64,000 nt of DNA, taken from Clostridium bowmanii. GTDB lineage: Bacteria > Bacillota > Clostridia > Clostridiales > Clostridiaceae. How positions within the stretch are numbered: position 1 is the first letter of the stretch; each line of letters begins with the position of its first letter. The DNA is taken from the NCBI RefSeq assembly GCF_018861315.1, contig NZ_JAHLDL010000016.1, positions 36,446-100,445 of the forward strand, read 5' to 3'. Made by a program: the position numbers and the translations under genes. The notes beneath the pieces are model-generated. The model did not search any database and was not told the DNA's origin. It saw only the letters and a list, made by a program, of their open reading frames with translations. Of the stretch, positions 34,440 to 43,376 are shown piece after piece.

Positions 34440-35465
34440 ATGGACAAATTCAAAATTCTTGTAAAGAAAGCCCTTAAACGATACTTTTTAGATGCCTTAA
34501 GTGCTATGGCACTCGGTCTATTTGCATCCTTAATCATCGGACTAATACTAAGCCAATTATCAAAAGTCCCTGGACTAGCCTTTCTCAAAGAGTTTACAGC
34601 AATAATCTCAGCTAAATCCCCCGTAGTTGGATCAGCAATAGGTGTAGCTGTAGCTTGGGGCCTCAAAGTTACCCCACTTGCAATGTTTTCTTCAGCTGCA
34701 ACTGGTGCCTTCGGATATATGTATATGGGCGGTGGACCTGTAGGCGCCTTCGTTGCTGCAGTAATAGGAGCAGAATTTGGAAACTTTGTATCAGGAAAAA
34801 CAAAACTTGATATTGTTATAGTCCCCATTGTTACTATAGTTACTGGTAGTATAATAGGCAAATTTATTGGCCCTTATATCTCAGTCTTTATGACAGATTT
34901 GGGTTCTGTAATAAATTCTGCTACAACTCTTATGCCTATCCCAATGGGCATAGCAGTATCTACACTAATGGGACTTGCACTTACAGCCCCAATTAGTAGT
35001 GCCGCCATAGCAATCTCTCTCAATATGTCTGGCCTTGCAGCCGGCGCTGCCACTGTAGGGTGTAGTGCTCAAATGATAGGCTTTGCTGTTGCAAGTTATA
35101 GAGAAAATAAAATGAGCGGTTTAATATCTCAAGGACTAGGTACCTCCATGCTACAAGTACCCAACATAATAAGACGTCCTCTTATATGGATACCCGCAAC
35201 CCTAGCCGGTGCAATTCTAGGACCTCTTTCCACCACAATTTTCTCTATGAAAAATAATTCCCTAGGTGCCGGCATGGGCACCAGCGGTCTTGTAGGTCAA
35301 TTCGGAACCCTTGCTACCATGCAAGGCAGTGAACCTACCTCCATAATAATTTTCAAGATAATATTTCTACACTTTATAGCCCCCGCAGTCTTAACACTAA
35401 TTTTCTCAGAACTCATGAGAAACAAAGGCTGGATCAGAGAGGGAGACTTAAAACTAAATCTTTAA
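34440..35465 (+). CDS. PTS sugar transporter IIC, PfoR type
   Basis: A 341-aa membrane protein with about eight to ten hydrophobic helices rich in Gly and Ala. The family (PTS EIIC type 2, including clostridial PfoR) is suggested by SPVVGSAIGVAVAWGLK, GGGPVGAFVAAVIGAE and TSMLQVPNIIRRP. PfoR was first linked to toxin gene control in C. perfringens, but these proteins are probably sugar permease components. No IIA or IIB partner is adjacent. The start follows GGAGGAG. Confidence 0.85.
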   Translation: MDKFKILVKKALKRYFLDALSAMALGLFASLIIGLILSQLSKVPGLAFLKEFTAIISAKSPVVGSAIGVAVAWGLKVTPLAMFSSAATGAFGYMYMGGGPVGAFVAAVIGAEFGNFVSGKTKLDIVIVPIVTIVTGSIIGKFIGPYISVFMTDLGSVINSATTLMPIPMGIAVSTLMGLALTAPISSAAIAISLNMSGLAAGAATVGCSAQMIGFAVASYRENKMSGLISQGLGTSMLQVPNIIRRPLIWIPATLAGAILGPLSTTIFSMKNNSLGAGMGTSGLVGQFGTLATMQGSEPTSIIIFKIIFLHFIAPAVLTLIFSELMRNKGWIREGDLKLNL

Positions 35466-35505
35466 GTCGGTGCCACCCACGTGGCAAGTGGCATGTTAAA
35501 AAATA

Positions 35506-35553
35506 AAAAAGCTTCTATAATACATGAATATATTGTAGAAGCTTTTATTTTTT
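35506..35553. terminator. Terminator after PTS IIC gene
   Basis: AAAAGCTTCTA and TAGAAGCTTTT arms, with A- and T-runs on both sides. Confidence 0.85.
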
Positions 35554-35701
35554 TAAATAAAAACGGTATCCTTTAACATTTTTTCTAATCCAACTGTCCA
35601 AAATTCTTTTAGAGGCGCTAGCCTCATTCATTTTCACCGGGCGCTACTATTGTTCCGCCACCTACCGCATATTAAACGAAAACAGTATCCTTATTTCTTT
35701 C

Positions 35702-37060
35702 TCATAGCATCTTATCTGCATTCTTAATAGTAGATAACCTATGCGCCACAATAATCGTAGTTCTATTTATAGTTAGCTTATTTAACGCATCTTGAATTAA
35801 GCTCTCAGTTTCTGAATCTATATTTGAAGTAGCTTCATCTAGTACTAATATTGGTGGATCAAAAGCTATAGCTCTTGCAAAAGCTATTAACTGCCTTTGA
35901 CCTTGTGAAAAAGTTGAGCCCCTTTCGTTAACAGGATCAGAATATTTCTTGGGCAATTTTTCAATGAACTTATCTGCATTAACATATCTACATGCTTTAA
36001 CTACTTCTTCATCGGATATTTTCTCATTATTTAACCTTAACATTACCTTTTATGTCCCCAGCAAAGAGAAAGACGTCCTGAAGCACTGTAGCTATGTTCT
36101 CGCGTAGTTGTTCTTTTCTCATGTGCACAATATTCTGTCCATCTACTAGTATTTCACCCTTTTGAATGTCATATAACCGTGTTATAAGGTTTATAATAGA
36201 TGTTTTACCAGCACCAGTAGCTCCAACGAAGGCTATTTTCTCACCTTTCTTAATGTTGAAGCTTACATCTTTTAAAATCCAATCTTCATCTTTATATGCA
36301 AACCAAACATTTTTAAACTCTATTTTTCCCTGGAGTCTATCCACTTCTATAGGCTTTTCAATATTATTAATTTTCTCCTGGTTATCCATAAGCATGAAGA
36401 TTCTTTCTGAGGATGCCATGGAGGATTGAAGTATATCATATTTTTCTGTCAGATCAAATATAGGTTGGAAAAACTGCATTAAATAACTTATGAAAACAAA
36501 TAATACCCCTAGTTTTATATTTCCATCCATTGCTCTTATTCCACCAAACCATAAAAGTACTGCTAAGGTTAAAGAGGAGAATAGGTCCATGGTTGGTCTA
36601 AAGATGGCAAATACCTTTATTTGCTCCATGGTAGCCTCTTTATAAGATTTATTTACCTCAGCAAATTCCTTATACTTTTTCTTTTCCTTGCTAAATACCT
36701 GAACAGTTTTCATACCAGATATATTTTCTGATATGGAGGAATTTATCTTTGCAAGTCTTGCTCTTACTTTTCTGTAAGCTTCCCTGTCATATTTGTTGAA
36801 CACATAAGCCGTAAAAATTACAAAGGGTAGTGCTCCTACAGTGATTAATGCTAATTTAACATCTAGTATGAACATTGCTATAATTATCCCCACTAGCATG
36901 AACAAATCCTTAAATAAATTAACAAGCACTGCTGTGTACATTTCATTTAGTGTTTCTACATCATTTGTTACTCTAGTCACAAGGCGCCCCACTGGGTTTT
37001 TATCAAAAACGACAGTGATAAGCCCTCTACTTGCTTAAATACCGCTTCCCTAATACTAAA
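35702..37060 (-). pseudogene. Decayed ABC exporter gene (fused permease-ATPase)
   Basis: An ABC exporter of the MdlB/YheH type broken in several places. An upstream piece (VFKQVEGLSLSF, about 37010-37050) shifts frame in a T-run near 37005, before DKNPVGRLVTRVTNDVE. The frame then runs through permease helices and Walker A (GATGAGKTSIINL) to GDIKGN, where a second shift near 36040 occurs. The last piece has the signature [23 protein letters not shown] and [14 protein letters not shown], then stops early. The first permease helices and C-terminal tail are missing. Not functional. Confidence 0.9.
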
Positions 37061-37069
37061 AACAATCTT

Positions 37070-37471
37070 TTAACCTGTATATTGCAATATGTATGTCTGA
37101 ATATAATTAAGTATGAAAATCAAAATGTCTGGATTTTTAATAAGAGCCCTTGCTATAGAAGTCCTTTGCTTTTGCCCACCAGATAGTGTTACTCCTCATT
37201 CTCCAACAATGGTTTCAAAACCCATAGGGAATTCCATTATATTATCATAAATATCTGCATCCACTGTACTTTGAATTATTTTATCCCTATCCAGCTCTTC
37301 AAAGGCTAAATTTATATTTTCTGATATTATATTAGAGAACAAGAAGGAATCTTGAGATACAAAGCCTATATCTTCTCTTAATGTATTTAATGGTATCCTA
37401 TTTATATCTTCATTATTTATAAAAATTTTACCATCATCTACGTTATAAAGCCTTAATAGCAGTTCCACCAT
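37070..37471 (-). pseudogene. Decayed ABC exporter ATPase fragment (partner gene)
   Basis: Only the ATPase middle remains. The frame begins VELLLRLYNVDDGKIFINN, just after the lost Walker A, covers the Q-loop (GFVSQDSFLFSN) and meets an in-frame TGA where GER would be expected. After the stop the same frame continues [19 protein letters not shown], the signature motif, then degenerates before Walker B. This is the upstream partner of the gene at 35702-37060; the two would have formed a heterodimeric exporter. Confidence 0.85.
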
Positions 37472-37885
37472 GAAGAGGAAAATGAATTTGCTCCAGCGGG
37501 CATAATGGATGAAAACTTGTTAAGAGCAAGAGATGCTTATCGAACTAAGAAGGGGTTATTAACTTCAAATGAAATTGCAACAATTAGAGGTTTTTATGGA
37601 ATATCACAAAGCGACTTTTCTACTATGTTAGGTTGGGGAGATATAACCGTAACGCGGTATGAAAGCAAAACTATTCAAGATGAAACTTACAATAATATCA
37701 TGATTATGGCTTATGAAAATCCGATGTTTGCATTAGATAGTATAGATAAACACAAAAAAAGATTTACTATAGAAAAGTATAATAAAATCCGTAATAGCAT
37801 TACCCATAAGGTAGAAGAATTGGGAAACTTATATTTAAAGAAACAGGAAATTAATGTCCTCTACGTAAACTATCAACAAGACTGA
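37472..37885 (+). pseudogene. 5'-truncated HTH antitoxin-like gene (MqsA/SocA type)
   Basis: The frame is open through the junction with the ABC remnant (EFAPAGIMDENLLRARDAY), so the ATG at 37505 is internal to an older gene; it has no Shine-Dalgarno. The HTH part is clear: LLTSNEIATIRGFYGISQS, then LGWGDITVTRYE. This form belongs to MqsA-like regulators of toxin-antitoxin systems, which normally have an N-terminal zinc domain (absent here) and sometimes a SocA domain after it. I read it as a remnant. Confidence 0.65.
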
Positions 37886-37888
37886 TAG

Positions 37889-38155
37889 TTAGCTTTTCTT
37901 TATTGCTTTTAATTTTGAAATTTCATTCCAATTTTTTGATGTAACTATTTCTACAGTATTTAAATCTTGTCTAATTCCATTAACCTCATTATTAATATTA
38001 ATCTATTGCTCCTTAGTTTCAGTCCTAAACTCTTTTAAATCAGCAGTTTGCTCCACTACTGAATCCATTTTTCTTTCTATTCTTTCAAGTTTCTCACTTG
38101 TATTATTCTGACCATCTAATAATTGATTTGGTATTTCCAATATATTATTTTCCAA
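37889..38155 (-). pseudogene. Coiled-coil protein gene interrupted by TAG
   Basis: A TTG at 38155 with AAAGGAG nine bases upstream opens a frame of 50 codons (LEIPNQLLDGQNNTSEKLER ... KEFRTETKEQ), then TAG at 38003-38005. The same frame goes on for 37 codons (INNEVNGIRQDLNTVEIV) to TAA at 37889. The heptad-like pattern continues across the stop, so the break looks like a single nonsense change in an ~88-aa coiled-coil protein. Function unknown. Confidence 0.6.
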
Positions 38156-38388
38156 TTGTATATTCTCCTTTCAATTTGTTTTTTAATTAAACTTTTAATA
38201 TTCAAAATCTAACATTTTTACATATATTAAAGCCTTCCATATTTTCATCTATATAAAACTACATAACTTTAATTATTTACTATTTGATTGTAACATTAAT
38301 TAATTCTAGTTTCAATATTTATTAATGCTAATTAGTGCAAATGCTAAGCCATTTTTTACAATATATTTATCATCAAATCACTAACAAT
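38156..38388. other. AT-rich intergenic stretch
   Basis: No gene or strong signal seen between the interrupted coiled-coil gene and the padR terminator; probably contains the coiled-coil gene promoter. Confidence 0.4.
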
Positions 38389-38424
38389 AAAAAAAATGCT
38401 GCAAGTGAATTAACCTGCAGCCCC
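38389..38424 (-). terminator. Terminator of the degV-padR operon
   Basis: GGCTGCAGG and CTTGCAGC arms on the minus strand followed by TTTTTTTT. Confidence 0.8.
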
Positions 38425-38440
38425 TTTATTCTATAATATG

Positions 38441-38896
38441 TTATTTATATAAATCACTATAAATTATTTTAAACACCTCTAAAGCTTCTTCAATTTTATC
38501 CTGCAGTAGGTATTTTTTATTTTCTAATTGTTTTAAACCTTCCACCGTGATTTTATAAATTTTCTGTGCTTTCTTAGAACTACTCCATTCACCAACAACC
38601 AATTTCTCTTTTTCTAACCTTTTTAAAAGAGGATATATTCCGCCTGTACTAGGAATCCAAAGACCATTTGTCCTATCACCAATTTTGTGAGATATATCAT
38701 TTCCATTAGTTTCGCCTAAACTTAGAATAAATAACACATACAGTGGTAGTAATCCTTTTGTGAATACTTGCCCCACCGCTTCTTTTTCCTTTTGAACTTT
38801 TCTCAGTTCTAAAAGTTTTTTCTTATATTCTTCGTAAAGCCTCTTTTCTTCAACCCTAATGTCTATCCCATTTTCTTTATTCACAGTATTAGTCAT
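38441..38896 (-). CDS. PadR family transcriptional regulator
   Basis: A 151-aa protein. After an N-terminal basic helix (RLYEEYKKKLLELRKVQ) the PadR winged helix spans about 48-130: LLPLYVLFILSLGETNG, GGIYPLLKRLEKEKLV, KIYKITVEGLKQL. It sits six bases after the degV stop and is co-transcribed. The palindrome over the degV promoter has the ATGT...ACAT form bound by PadR proteins, so it probably represses its own operon. The ligand is unknown. Confidence 0.85.
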   Translation of the reverse strand: MTNTVNKENGIDIRVEEKRLYEEYKKKLLELRKVQKEKEAVGQVFTKGLLPLYVLFILSLGETNGNDISHKIGDRTNGLWIPSTGGIYPLLKRLEKEKLVVGEWSSSKKAQKIYKITVEGLKQLENKKYLLQDKIEEALEVFKIIYSDLYK

Positions 38897-38902
38897 TTAG
38901 AT

Positions 38903-39751
38903 TTAAGGTTCCTCTATGCAAACCATTCCTACCAAACCTGGCCCACTGTGAACTCCCGATACAGGACTTATATATCCACCGAATTCTGTAGAAATAGCAT
39001 TTGGATGGGAGCTTATACTTTCTAGTACTTTTTTAGCTTCTTCTTCTGCATGGCCGTGAACTATATAAACTTTACACTTCTTTTTGTCTAAAATGTTATT
39101 TGTAAGTTCTATAAGCTTATTAAGAGATTGTTTTCTGCCTCTTACTTTTTCACAGGTCATGTACTTACCATCAGTGTCAATGGCTATTATAGGTTTAATA
39201 TTTAAAAGCTCTGCTATAGTGCCTGAAACCTTCCCTATTCTTCCACCTTTTTTCAAGTACTCTAGAGTTCCAACTACAAAGTATAGATGGATTCTCTTTT
39301 TTATAGATGGAATAGCGGAAACAATTTCTTCAAAACTCTTTCCTTCTTCTATGAGCCTTCCACATTCAGTTACTATTAATCCTTCGCCAAGGGCAATAGA
39401 TTGTGAATCACATAAATGAGTATTAATACCTGGATGATTTTCACTTGTAAGTTTTATAGCATTAAATATCCCTGACAGTCCAGTGGATAGTGTTATTGCT
39501 ATAGCATGAGTGTATCCCTGCTCTTCTAATTTTAAAAATAATTCCTCCATATCCTTCATTGATGGTAATGAGGATGTAGGTACTTCTTTTTCCATATTTT
39601 TATAAACTTCTTGTGGTGTAATATCTACATTGTCTAAATATTCTCTATCAGAATAGATAATCCTAAAGGGCAATACATTAATATTATATTTCTCTATGAC
39701 TTCTCTACTTAAATCGCTTGTAGTATCTGTAATTAAAGCTATTTTGTTCAA
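38903..39751 (-). CDS. DegV family fatty-acid-binding protein
   Basis: A 282-aa protein with the DegV pattern: IALITDTTSDLSREV at the start, VPTSSLPSM near residue 60, AITLSTGLSGIFNA, and FGGYISPVSGVHSGPGLVG at the end. DegV proteins bind fatty acids, and some work with fatty acid kinase FakA. The start codon is TTG at 39751 after TAGGAGGAG. A consensus promoter and overlapping palindrome are directly upstream. Pairing with padR suggests lipid-responsive control. Confidence 0.9.
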   Translation of the reverse strand: MNKIALITDTTSDLSREVIEKYNINVLPFRIIYSDREYLDNVDITPQEVYKNMEKEVPTSSLPSMKDMEELFLKLEEQGYTHAIAITLSTGLSGIFNAIKLTSENHPGINTHLCDSQSIALGEGLIVTECGRLIEEGKSFEEIVSAIPSIKKRIHLYFVVGTLEYLKKGGRIGKVSGTIAELLNIKPIIAIDTDGKYMTCEKVRGRKQSLNKLIELTNNILDKKKCKVYIVHGHAEEEAKKVLESISSHPNAISTEFGGYISPVSGVHSGPGLVGMVCIEEP

Positions 39752-39782
39752 ATTAACTCCTCCTATATTACATTATATTGCC

Positions 39783-39825
39783 ATTATATCACTATAGATT
39801 ATATGTATCAATAGTGATACATATA
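39783..39825 (-). promoter_or_regulatory. degV promoter with overlapping PadR-type operator
   Basis: On the minus strand TTGATA (39806-39811) and TATAAT (39783-39788) are 17 bases apart, a near-consensus sigma-A promoter. The palindrome TATATGTATCA-ATAG-TGATACATATA (39800-39825) covers the -35 box. The site reads ATGT-N12-ACAT, in keeping with PadR operators. Confidence 0.8.
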
Positions 39826-39967
39826 AAATTATATCTTATATAGATGCAACTAAAGATATTGAGGCTATTTTTCCAGAAAGCATATGTATATGAATAATAA
39901 TCAATAAAATAAAGGTAGCCATAGGTGATTGAAACATCTCTAATGTATGCCTATAGATTAAATTATT

Positions 39968-40150
39968 AAGGTCAAAATAGTGTAGAATAAAATGAATTTT
40001 TCTGATAAAATAGATATGTATTGGAGTTGGTGAACATGGACATTGATATTAAAAAAGCAGAAGAAAATATTGCAATAGCAACAGAATAAGAAAAAAAAAT
40101 AGTATAAATATTGAATCCCTTACATCAATAAAAAGATGTAGGGGATTTTT
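39968..40150 (+). pseudogene. Internally deleted Rpn gene remnant
   Basis: The leader AAAATAGTGTAGAATAAA and TTTTCTGATAAAATAGA match the sequence upstream of the Rpn gene at 2883. A start ATG at 40036 opens MDIDIKKAEENIAIATE, matching a stretch near residue 200 of that protein, then stops. The Rpn hairpin terminator follows at 40114-40150. About 250 codons are missing while both ends are kept. Confidence 0.8.
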
Positions 40151-40229
40151 CATGTATTTTGAAATACTATACAATATAATTAATGTTTTAAATGTATTGT
40201 GCGGAGTATAAGTTATGAATTGTTTAGAT

Positions 40230-40247
40230 AGTTTCTAACTGTCCCCC
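40230..40247 (-). repeat. REP-like GGGGAC element
   Basis: On the minus strand GGGGGACAGTTAGAAACT, matching GGGGGACGCTTAGAAACT at 63854-63871. Confidence 0.55.
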
Positions 40248-40263
40248 AGCAAAATTGCCCATT

Positions 40264-42657
40264 TTAATGGACTACCATAGGTGCTTCTGTTTTTATTTCT
40301 GCATCATATTTTACTGCTGTTGTTATATTACTTTCAAGACAACCCTTACTTGTTACTGATATATATATATTTCCTTTTGATACTCCAATTTGTGGAATAA
40401 TTACTGTTGCAGTTGAAGTTGCTACCATGCCTGTTGCTGCTTTATCTGCTACCCCTATAGCTGTTCCTATGGCTTTTCCTGCACCCCTTGTTCCATCTAT
40501 TGTTGATGCTGAGTAAACTTTAACTATATCTCCTACTGCTAAACCTGTAACTATTATTGTGTCTGATGTTCCATATGCATTGTTTTTTGTTGTTACATTA
40601 CCTACAAATGGTGCAGTTGATTTTGGTTCTGCCAAATAAGCTACTGGTGTTGTTATATTACTTTCAAGCAGACCTTTGCTTATTACTGATACATAAATAT
40701 ATCCTTTGGTCGCCCCAAGTTGTGGAATACTTACTTTGGCTATTCCTGTTGCTGCTTTGTCTGCTATTGCTATTGCCGTTCCCATAGCTTCTCCTATGGC
40801 CGATTTCCCATCTGCTGTTGATGTTGAGTATACTTTAACTATATCTCCTACTTGTAAATTTGTAACTGTTACTGTATCTGTTGTCCCTACTGCATTGTTT
40901 TTTGGTGTTATATTAGCTACGAATGGTGTATTCGATCTTTGTTCTCCAAAATATGGTACCTTTATTAATTTTTCACTCTCATGAAGCCCCTTGCTTGTTA
41001 CTGTTACATATACATTTCCTGCACCTGTTCCAAACTGTGGAATACTAGCTGTTGCTATTGCACCATTATTTCCTTTATCTGCCGTTGCCGTTGCCGTTGC
41101 TGCTGCCAAAGGTGTTCCCTCTATTATTTCTTCTGAGTATACTTTAACTATATCTCCTACTGCTAAGCCTGTAATTGTTACTGTATCTGGTGTTCCTACC
41201 GCATTGTTTACAGTAGTTCCTGTCGCAAGTGGTGATATCATAGTTGCTGCTTCTGCAACATATGCTACTTTTGTTCTATCACTTTCAAGCAAACCCTTGC
41301 TTGTTACTGTTACATATACATTTCCTGCTACTACCCCAAGTTGTGGAATAGTTGCTATTGCTGTGACTTCTGTTATTTTTATTTGTTGTGATCCTAATGT
41401 TATTATTTTTGATGTTACTGTTGCTGTACCTATGGCTATTCCACCCGTTTCCGCTTGATATACCTTAACTATATCTCCTACTGCTAAACCTATTACCGGT
41501 TGGTATGTCTTAACCATATCTTGTTCTATTAAAGTTGTAACTGCTACTGTTACTGTATCTGGTGTTCCTGTTGCATTGTTAATGGACTTTATATCGACAG
41601 CAAATAGTGCAGTTGATTTTGGCTCTGCCAAATATGCTACTGCTTTTGTTATAGTACTTTCAATCAAACCCTTGCTTATTACTGACACATATATATTTCC
41701 TGCTACTGAACCAAGTTGTGGAATACTTACTGTTGCCGTTCCCGTGGTGGTTGTACCTCTATCTGTCGTTGCTGTTGCCGTTCCTATGGCTTCTCCTACT
41801 GAGTATTTTCCATTTGATGTTGCATCTGAGTATACTTTAACTATATCTCCTACTACTAAATTTGTAACTGTTACTGTATCTGATGTTCCTAATGCATTAT
41901 TTTTTGTTGTTATATTAGATACGAATGGTGTACTTGATCTTTGTTCTGCAAAATATTGTACTTTTATTAATTTATCACTTTCAAGCAAACCCTTGCTTGT
42001 CACTGATACATATACATTTCCTCCTGCTGCCCCAAGTTGTGGAATAGTTGCTATTGCTATTATACCATTTACTTTGTCAGCTACTGCTGTTGCTGTTCCT
42101 ATGGCAGATCCTATACCTGCTACCCCATCTGCTGTTGCCGCTTGATATACTTTAATTATATCGCCTAATGCTAAACCTTTAATTGTTACTGTATCTGATG
42201 TTCCAACTGAATTATTTACAGTAGTACCCTTCATAATTGATGATATTATCGTTGCTGCCTCTGCCGCATATGATACTTCCACTCTATCACTTTCAATCAG
42301 GCCCCTGCTTGTTACTGATACATATACACTTCCCGCCCCTGCCCCAAGTTGTGGAATGCTTACTATTGCTGTTGTTTCTGTTCCCTTTATTGTTCTTCCT
42401 GCCATTACTATTGACCTTGTTATTGATGTTGCTGTTACTGACCCTATGGCTATTCCCCCAGTTGCATCCGAATATACTTTAATTATATCTCCTACTTCTA
42501 AACTTGCTACCGTTACTGTGTCTGGTGTTCCTACTGCATTGTTAACAGGAGTTATCCTATTAATAATTAACCCTTTTGCGAAAACTGTACTTGTTGCTGG
42601 TAAAATCATTAATAATACTATTATTATACTTAGTGCTTTTGATAATAGCTTCTTCAT
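40264..42657 (-). CDS. Secreted protein with seven ~110-aa repeats
   Basis: A 797-aa protein starting MKKLLSKALSIIIVLLM at 42657 (GAGGGAGA upstream), with a signal peptide to about residue 28. The remainder is seven repeats, each built as NNAVGTPDTVTV, VGDIVKVYS, TVSIPQLG and GNVYVSVTSKGLLES. The units form a higher-order pattern: 1-2-3 resemble 4-5-6, and 7 resembles 3 and 6. Unit 4 carries a ~20-residue internal insertion. No wall anchor was seen. The repeats are probably beta-rich adhesive or structural modules; the family was not recognised. Confidence 0.8.
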   Translation of the reverse strand: MKKLLSKALSIIIVLLMILPATSTVFAKGLIINRITPVNNAVGTPDTVTVASLEVGDIIKVYSDATGGIAIGSVTATSITRSIVMAGRTIKGTETTAIVSIPQLGAGAGSVYVSVTSRGLIESDRVEVSYAAEAATIISSIMKGTTVNNSVGTSDTVTIKGLALGDIIKVYQAATADGVAGIGSAIGTATAVADKVNGIIAIATIPQLGAAGGNVYVSVTSKGLLESDKLIKVQYFAEQRSSTPFVSNITTKNNALGTSDTVTVTNLVVGDIVKVYSDATSNGKYSVGEAIGTATATTDRGTTTTGTATVSIPQLGSVAGNIYVSVISKGLIESTITKAVAYLAEPKSTALFAVDIKSINNATGTPDTVTVAVTTLIEQDMVKTYQPVIGLAVGDIVKVYQAETGGIAIGTATVTSKIITLGSQQIKITEVTAIATIPQLGVVAGNVYVTVTSKGLLESDRTKVAYVAEAATMISPLATGTTVNNAVGTPDTVTITGLAVGDIVKVYSEEIIEGTPLAAATATATADKGNNGAIATASIPQFGTGAGNVYVTVTSKGLHESEKLIKVPYFGEQRSNTPFVANITPKNNAVGTTDTVTVTNLQVGDIVKVYSTSTADGKSAIGEAMGTAIAIADKAATGIAKVSIPQLGATKGYIYVSVISKGLLESNITTPVAYLAEPKSTAPFVGNVTTKNNAYGTSDTIIVTGLAVGDIVKVYSASTIDGTRGAGKAIGTAIGVADKAATGMVATSTATVIIPQIGVSKGNIYISVTSKGCLESNITTAVKYDAEIKTEAPMVVH

Positions 42658-42843
42658 AAATTCTATCTCCCTCACTGTTTTATTAATTTACCTAACATAT
42701 CCTTTGCTTCAAAACGTTTTAATGAATCTTCCTTGAAAATCCTATACATATAAATTATCGATTAATTATACTTACACTTTATACTAATAACTAAATAAAT
42801 GGTAAAACTTATATCTTTTAACACAAAAAAGACATAAGAATAC

Positions 42844-42886
42844 CCTAATCATAGTTTATTATCCTACAATTAGGGATGTTTTTACA
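42844..42886. terminator. Terminator of the DUF1450 gene
   Basis: CCCTAAT and ATTAGGG arms around a loop of about 20 bases, with a T-run on the plus strand and an A-rich stretch on the other side. Orientation is uncertain. Confidence 0.55.
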
Positions 42887-42943
42887 ATGTCCACTTTTAA
42901 GCAAAAGGAGCTTATTTCCTATAATTTATATAAATGTTCATAT

Positions 42944-43162
42944 TTATTCTAATTCCATGTACTCTCCTATAACATCCAATAAATCTTCACAGGCTTCTGT
43001 CTCAACTAATTTACCATTTATTCTGGCAATTAGTGTATTTCCGCATTTCTCGCAGGCACCTATACATTTATTTATGGTAACTGTACATTCTGGGTACTCA
43101 TTTCTAACAGCCTCAATAACCTCTTCTATTCCTTCATTATTCTCGCAAAAACTAATCTTCAT
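42944..43162 (-). CDS. DUF1450 family protein (YuzB-like)
   Basis: A 72-aa protein, MKISFCENNEGIEEVIEAV, with Cys residues in CTVTINKCIGACEKCGNTL, fitting the thioredoxin/ferredoxin-like DUF1450 fold. Three clustered Cys suggest metal or redox binding. The ATG at 43162 has GGGAG about 11 bases upstream; an ATG at 43171 is so close to the site that it is less likely. A single gene with its own leader. Confidence 0.75.
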   Translation of the reverse strand: MKISFCENNEGIEEVIEAVRNEYPECTVTINKCIGACEKCGNTLIARINGKLVETEACEDLLDVIGEYMELE

Positions 43163-43261
43163 ATGTTCCATCTCTCCCTCTGCATGTTTAACTAAAGTTA
43201 AAAATTTTTTCCTTGCTTATTGTAACAGATAACTTAGATAAAAGGAACATAAGAGTGTATT

Positions 43262-43338
43262 TGTTATTAGTTTGTTGTTTTGTTGTTTTGTTGTTTTGTT
43301 GTTTGGACTGTTTGGGCTGTTTGGGCTGTTTGGCTGTT
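43262..43338. repeat. Simple tandem repeats (TTGTT and TGTTTGGGC types)
   Basis: The plus strand runs through GTTGTTTTGTTGTTTT units and then TGTTTGGGC units with almost no A. No gene; located between DUF1450 and cbiA. Confidence 0.8.
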
Positions 43339-43345
43339 TTAGGTT

Positions 43346-43360
43346 GGGGACACTTAATGA
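43346..43360 (+). repeat. REP-like GGGGAC element
   Basis: GGGGACACTTAATGA followed by TAATTCAAG; it forms an inverted pair with 44731-44752 across cbiA. Confidence 0.55.
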
Positions 43361-43376
43361 TAATTCAAGATTTTCA

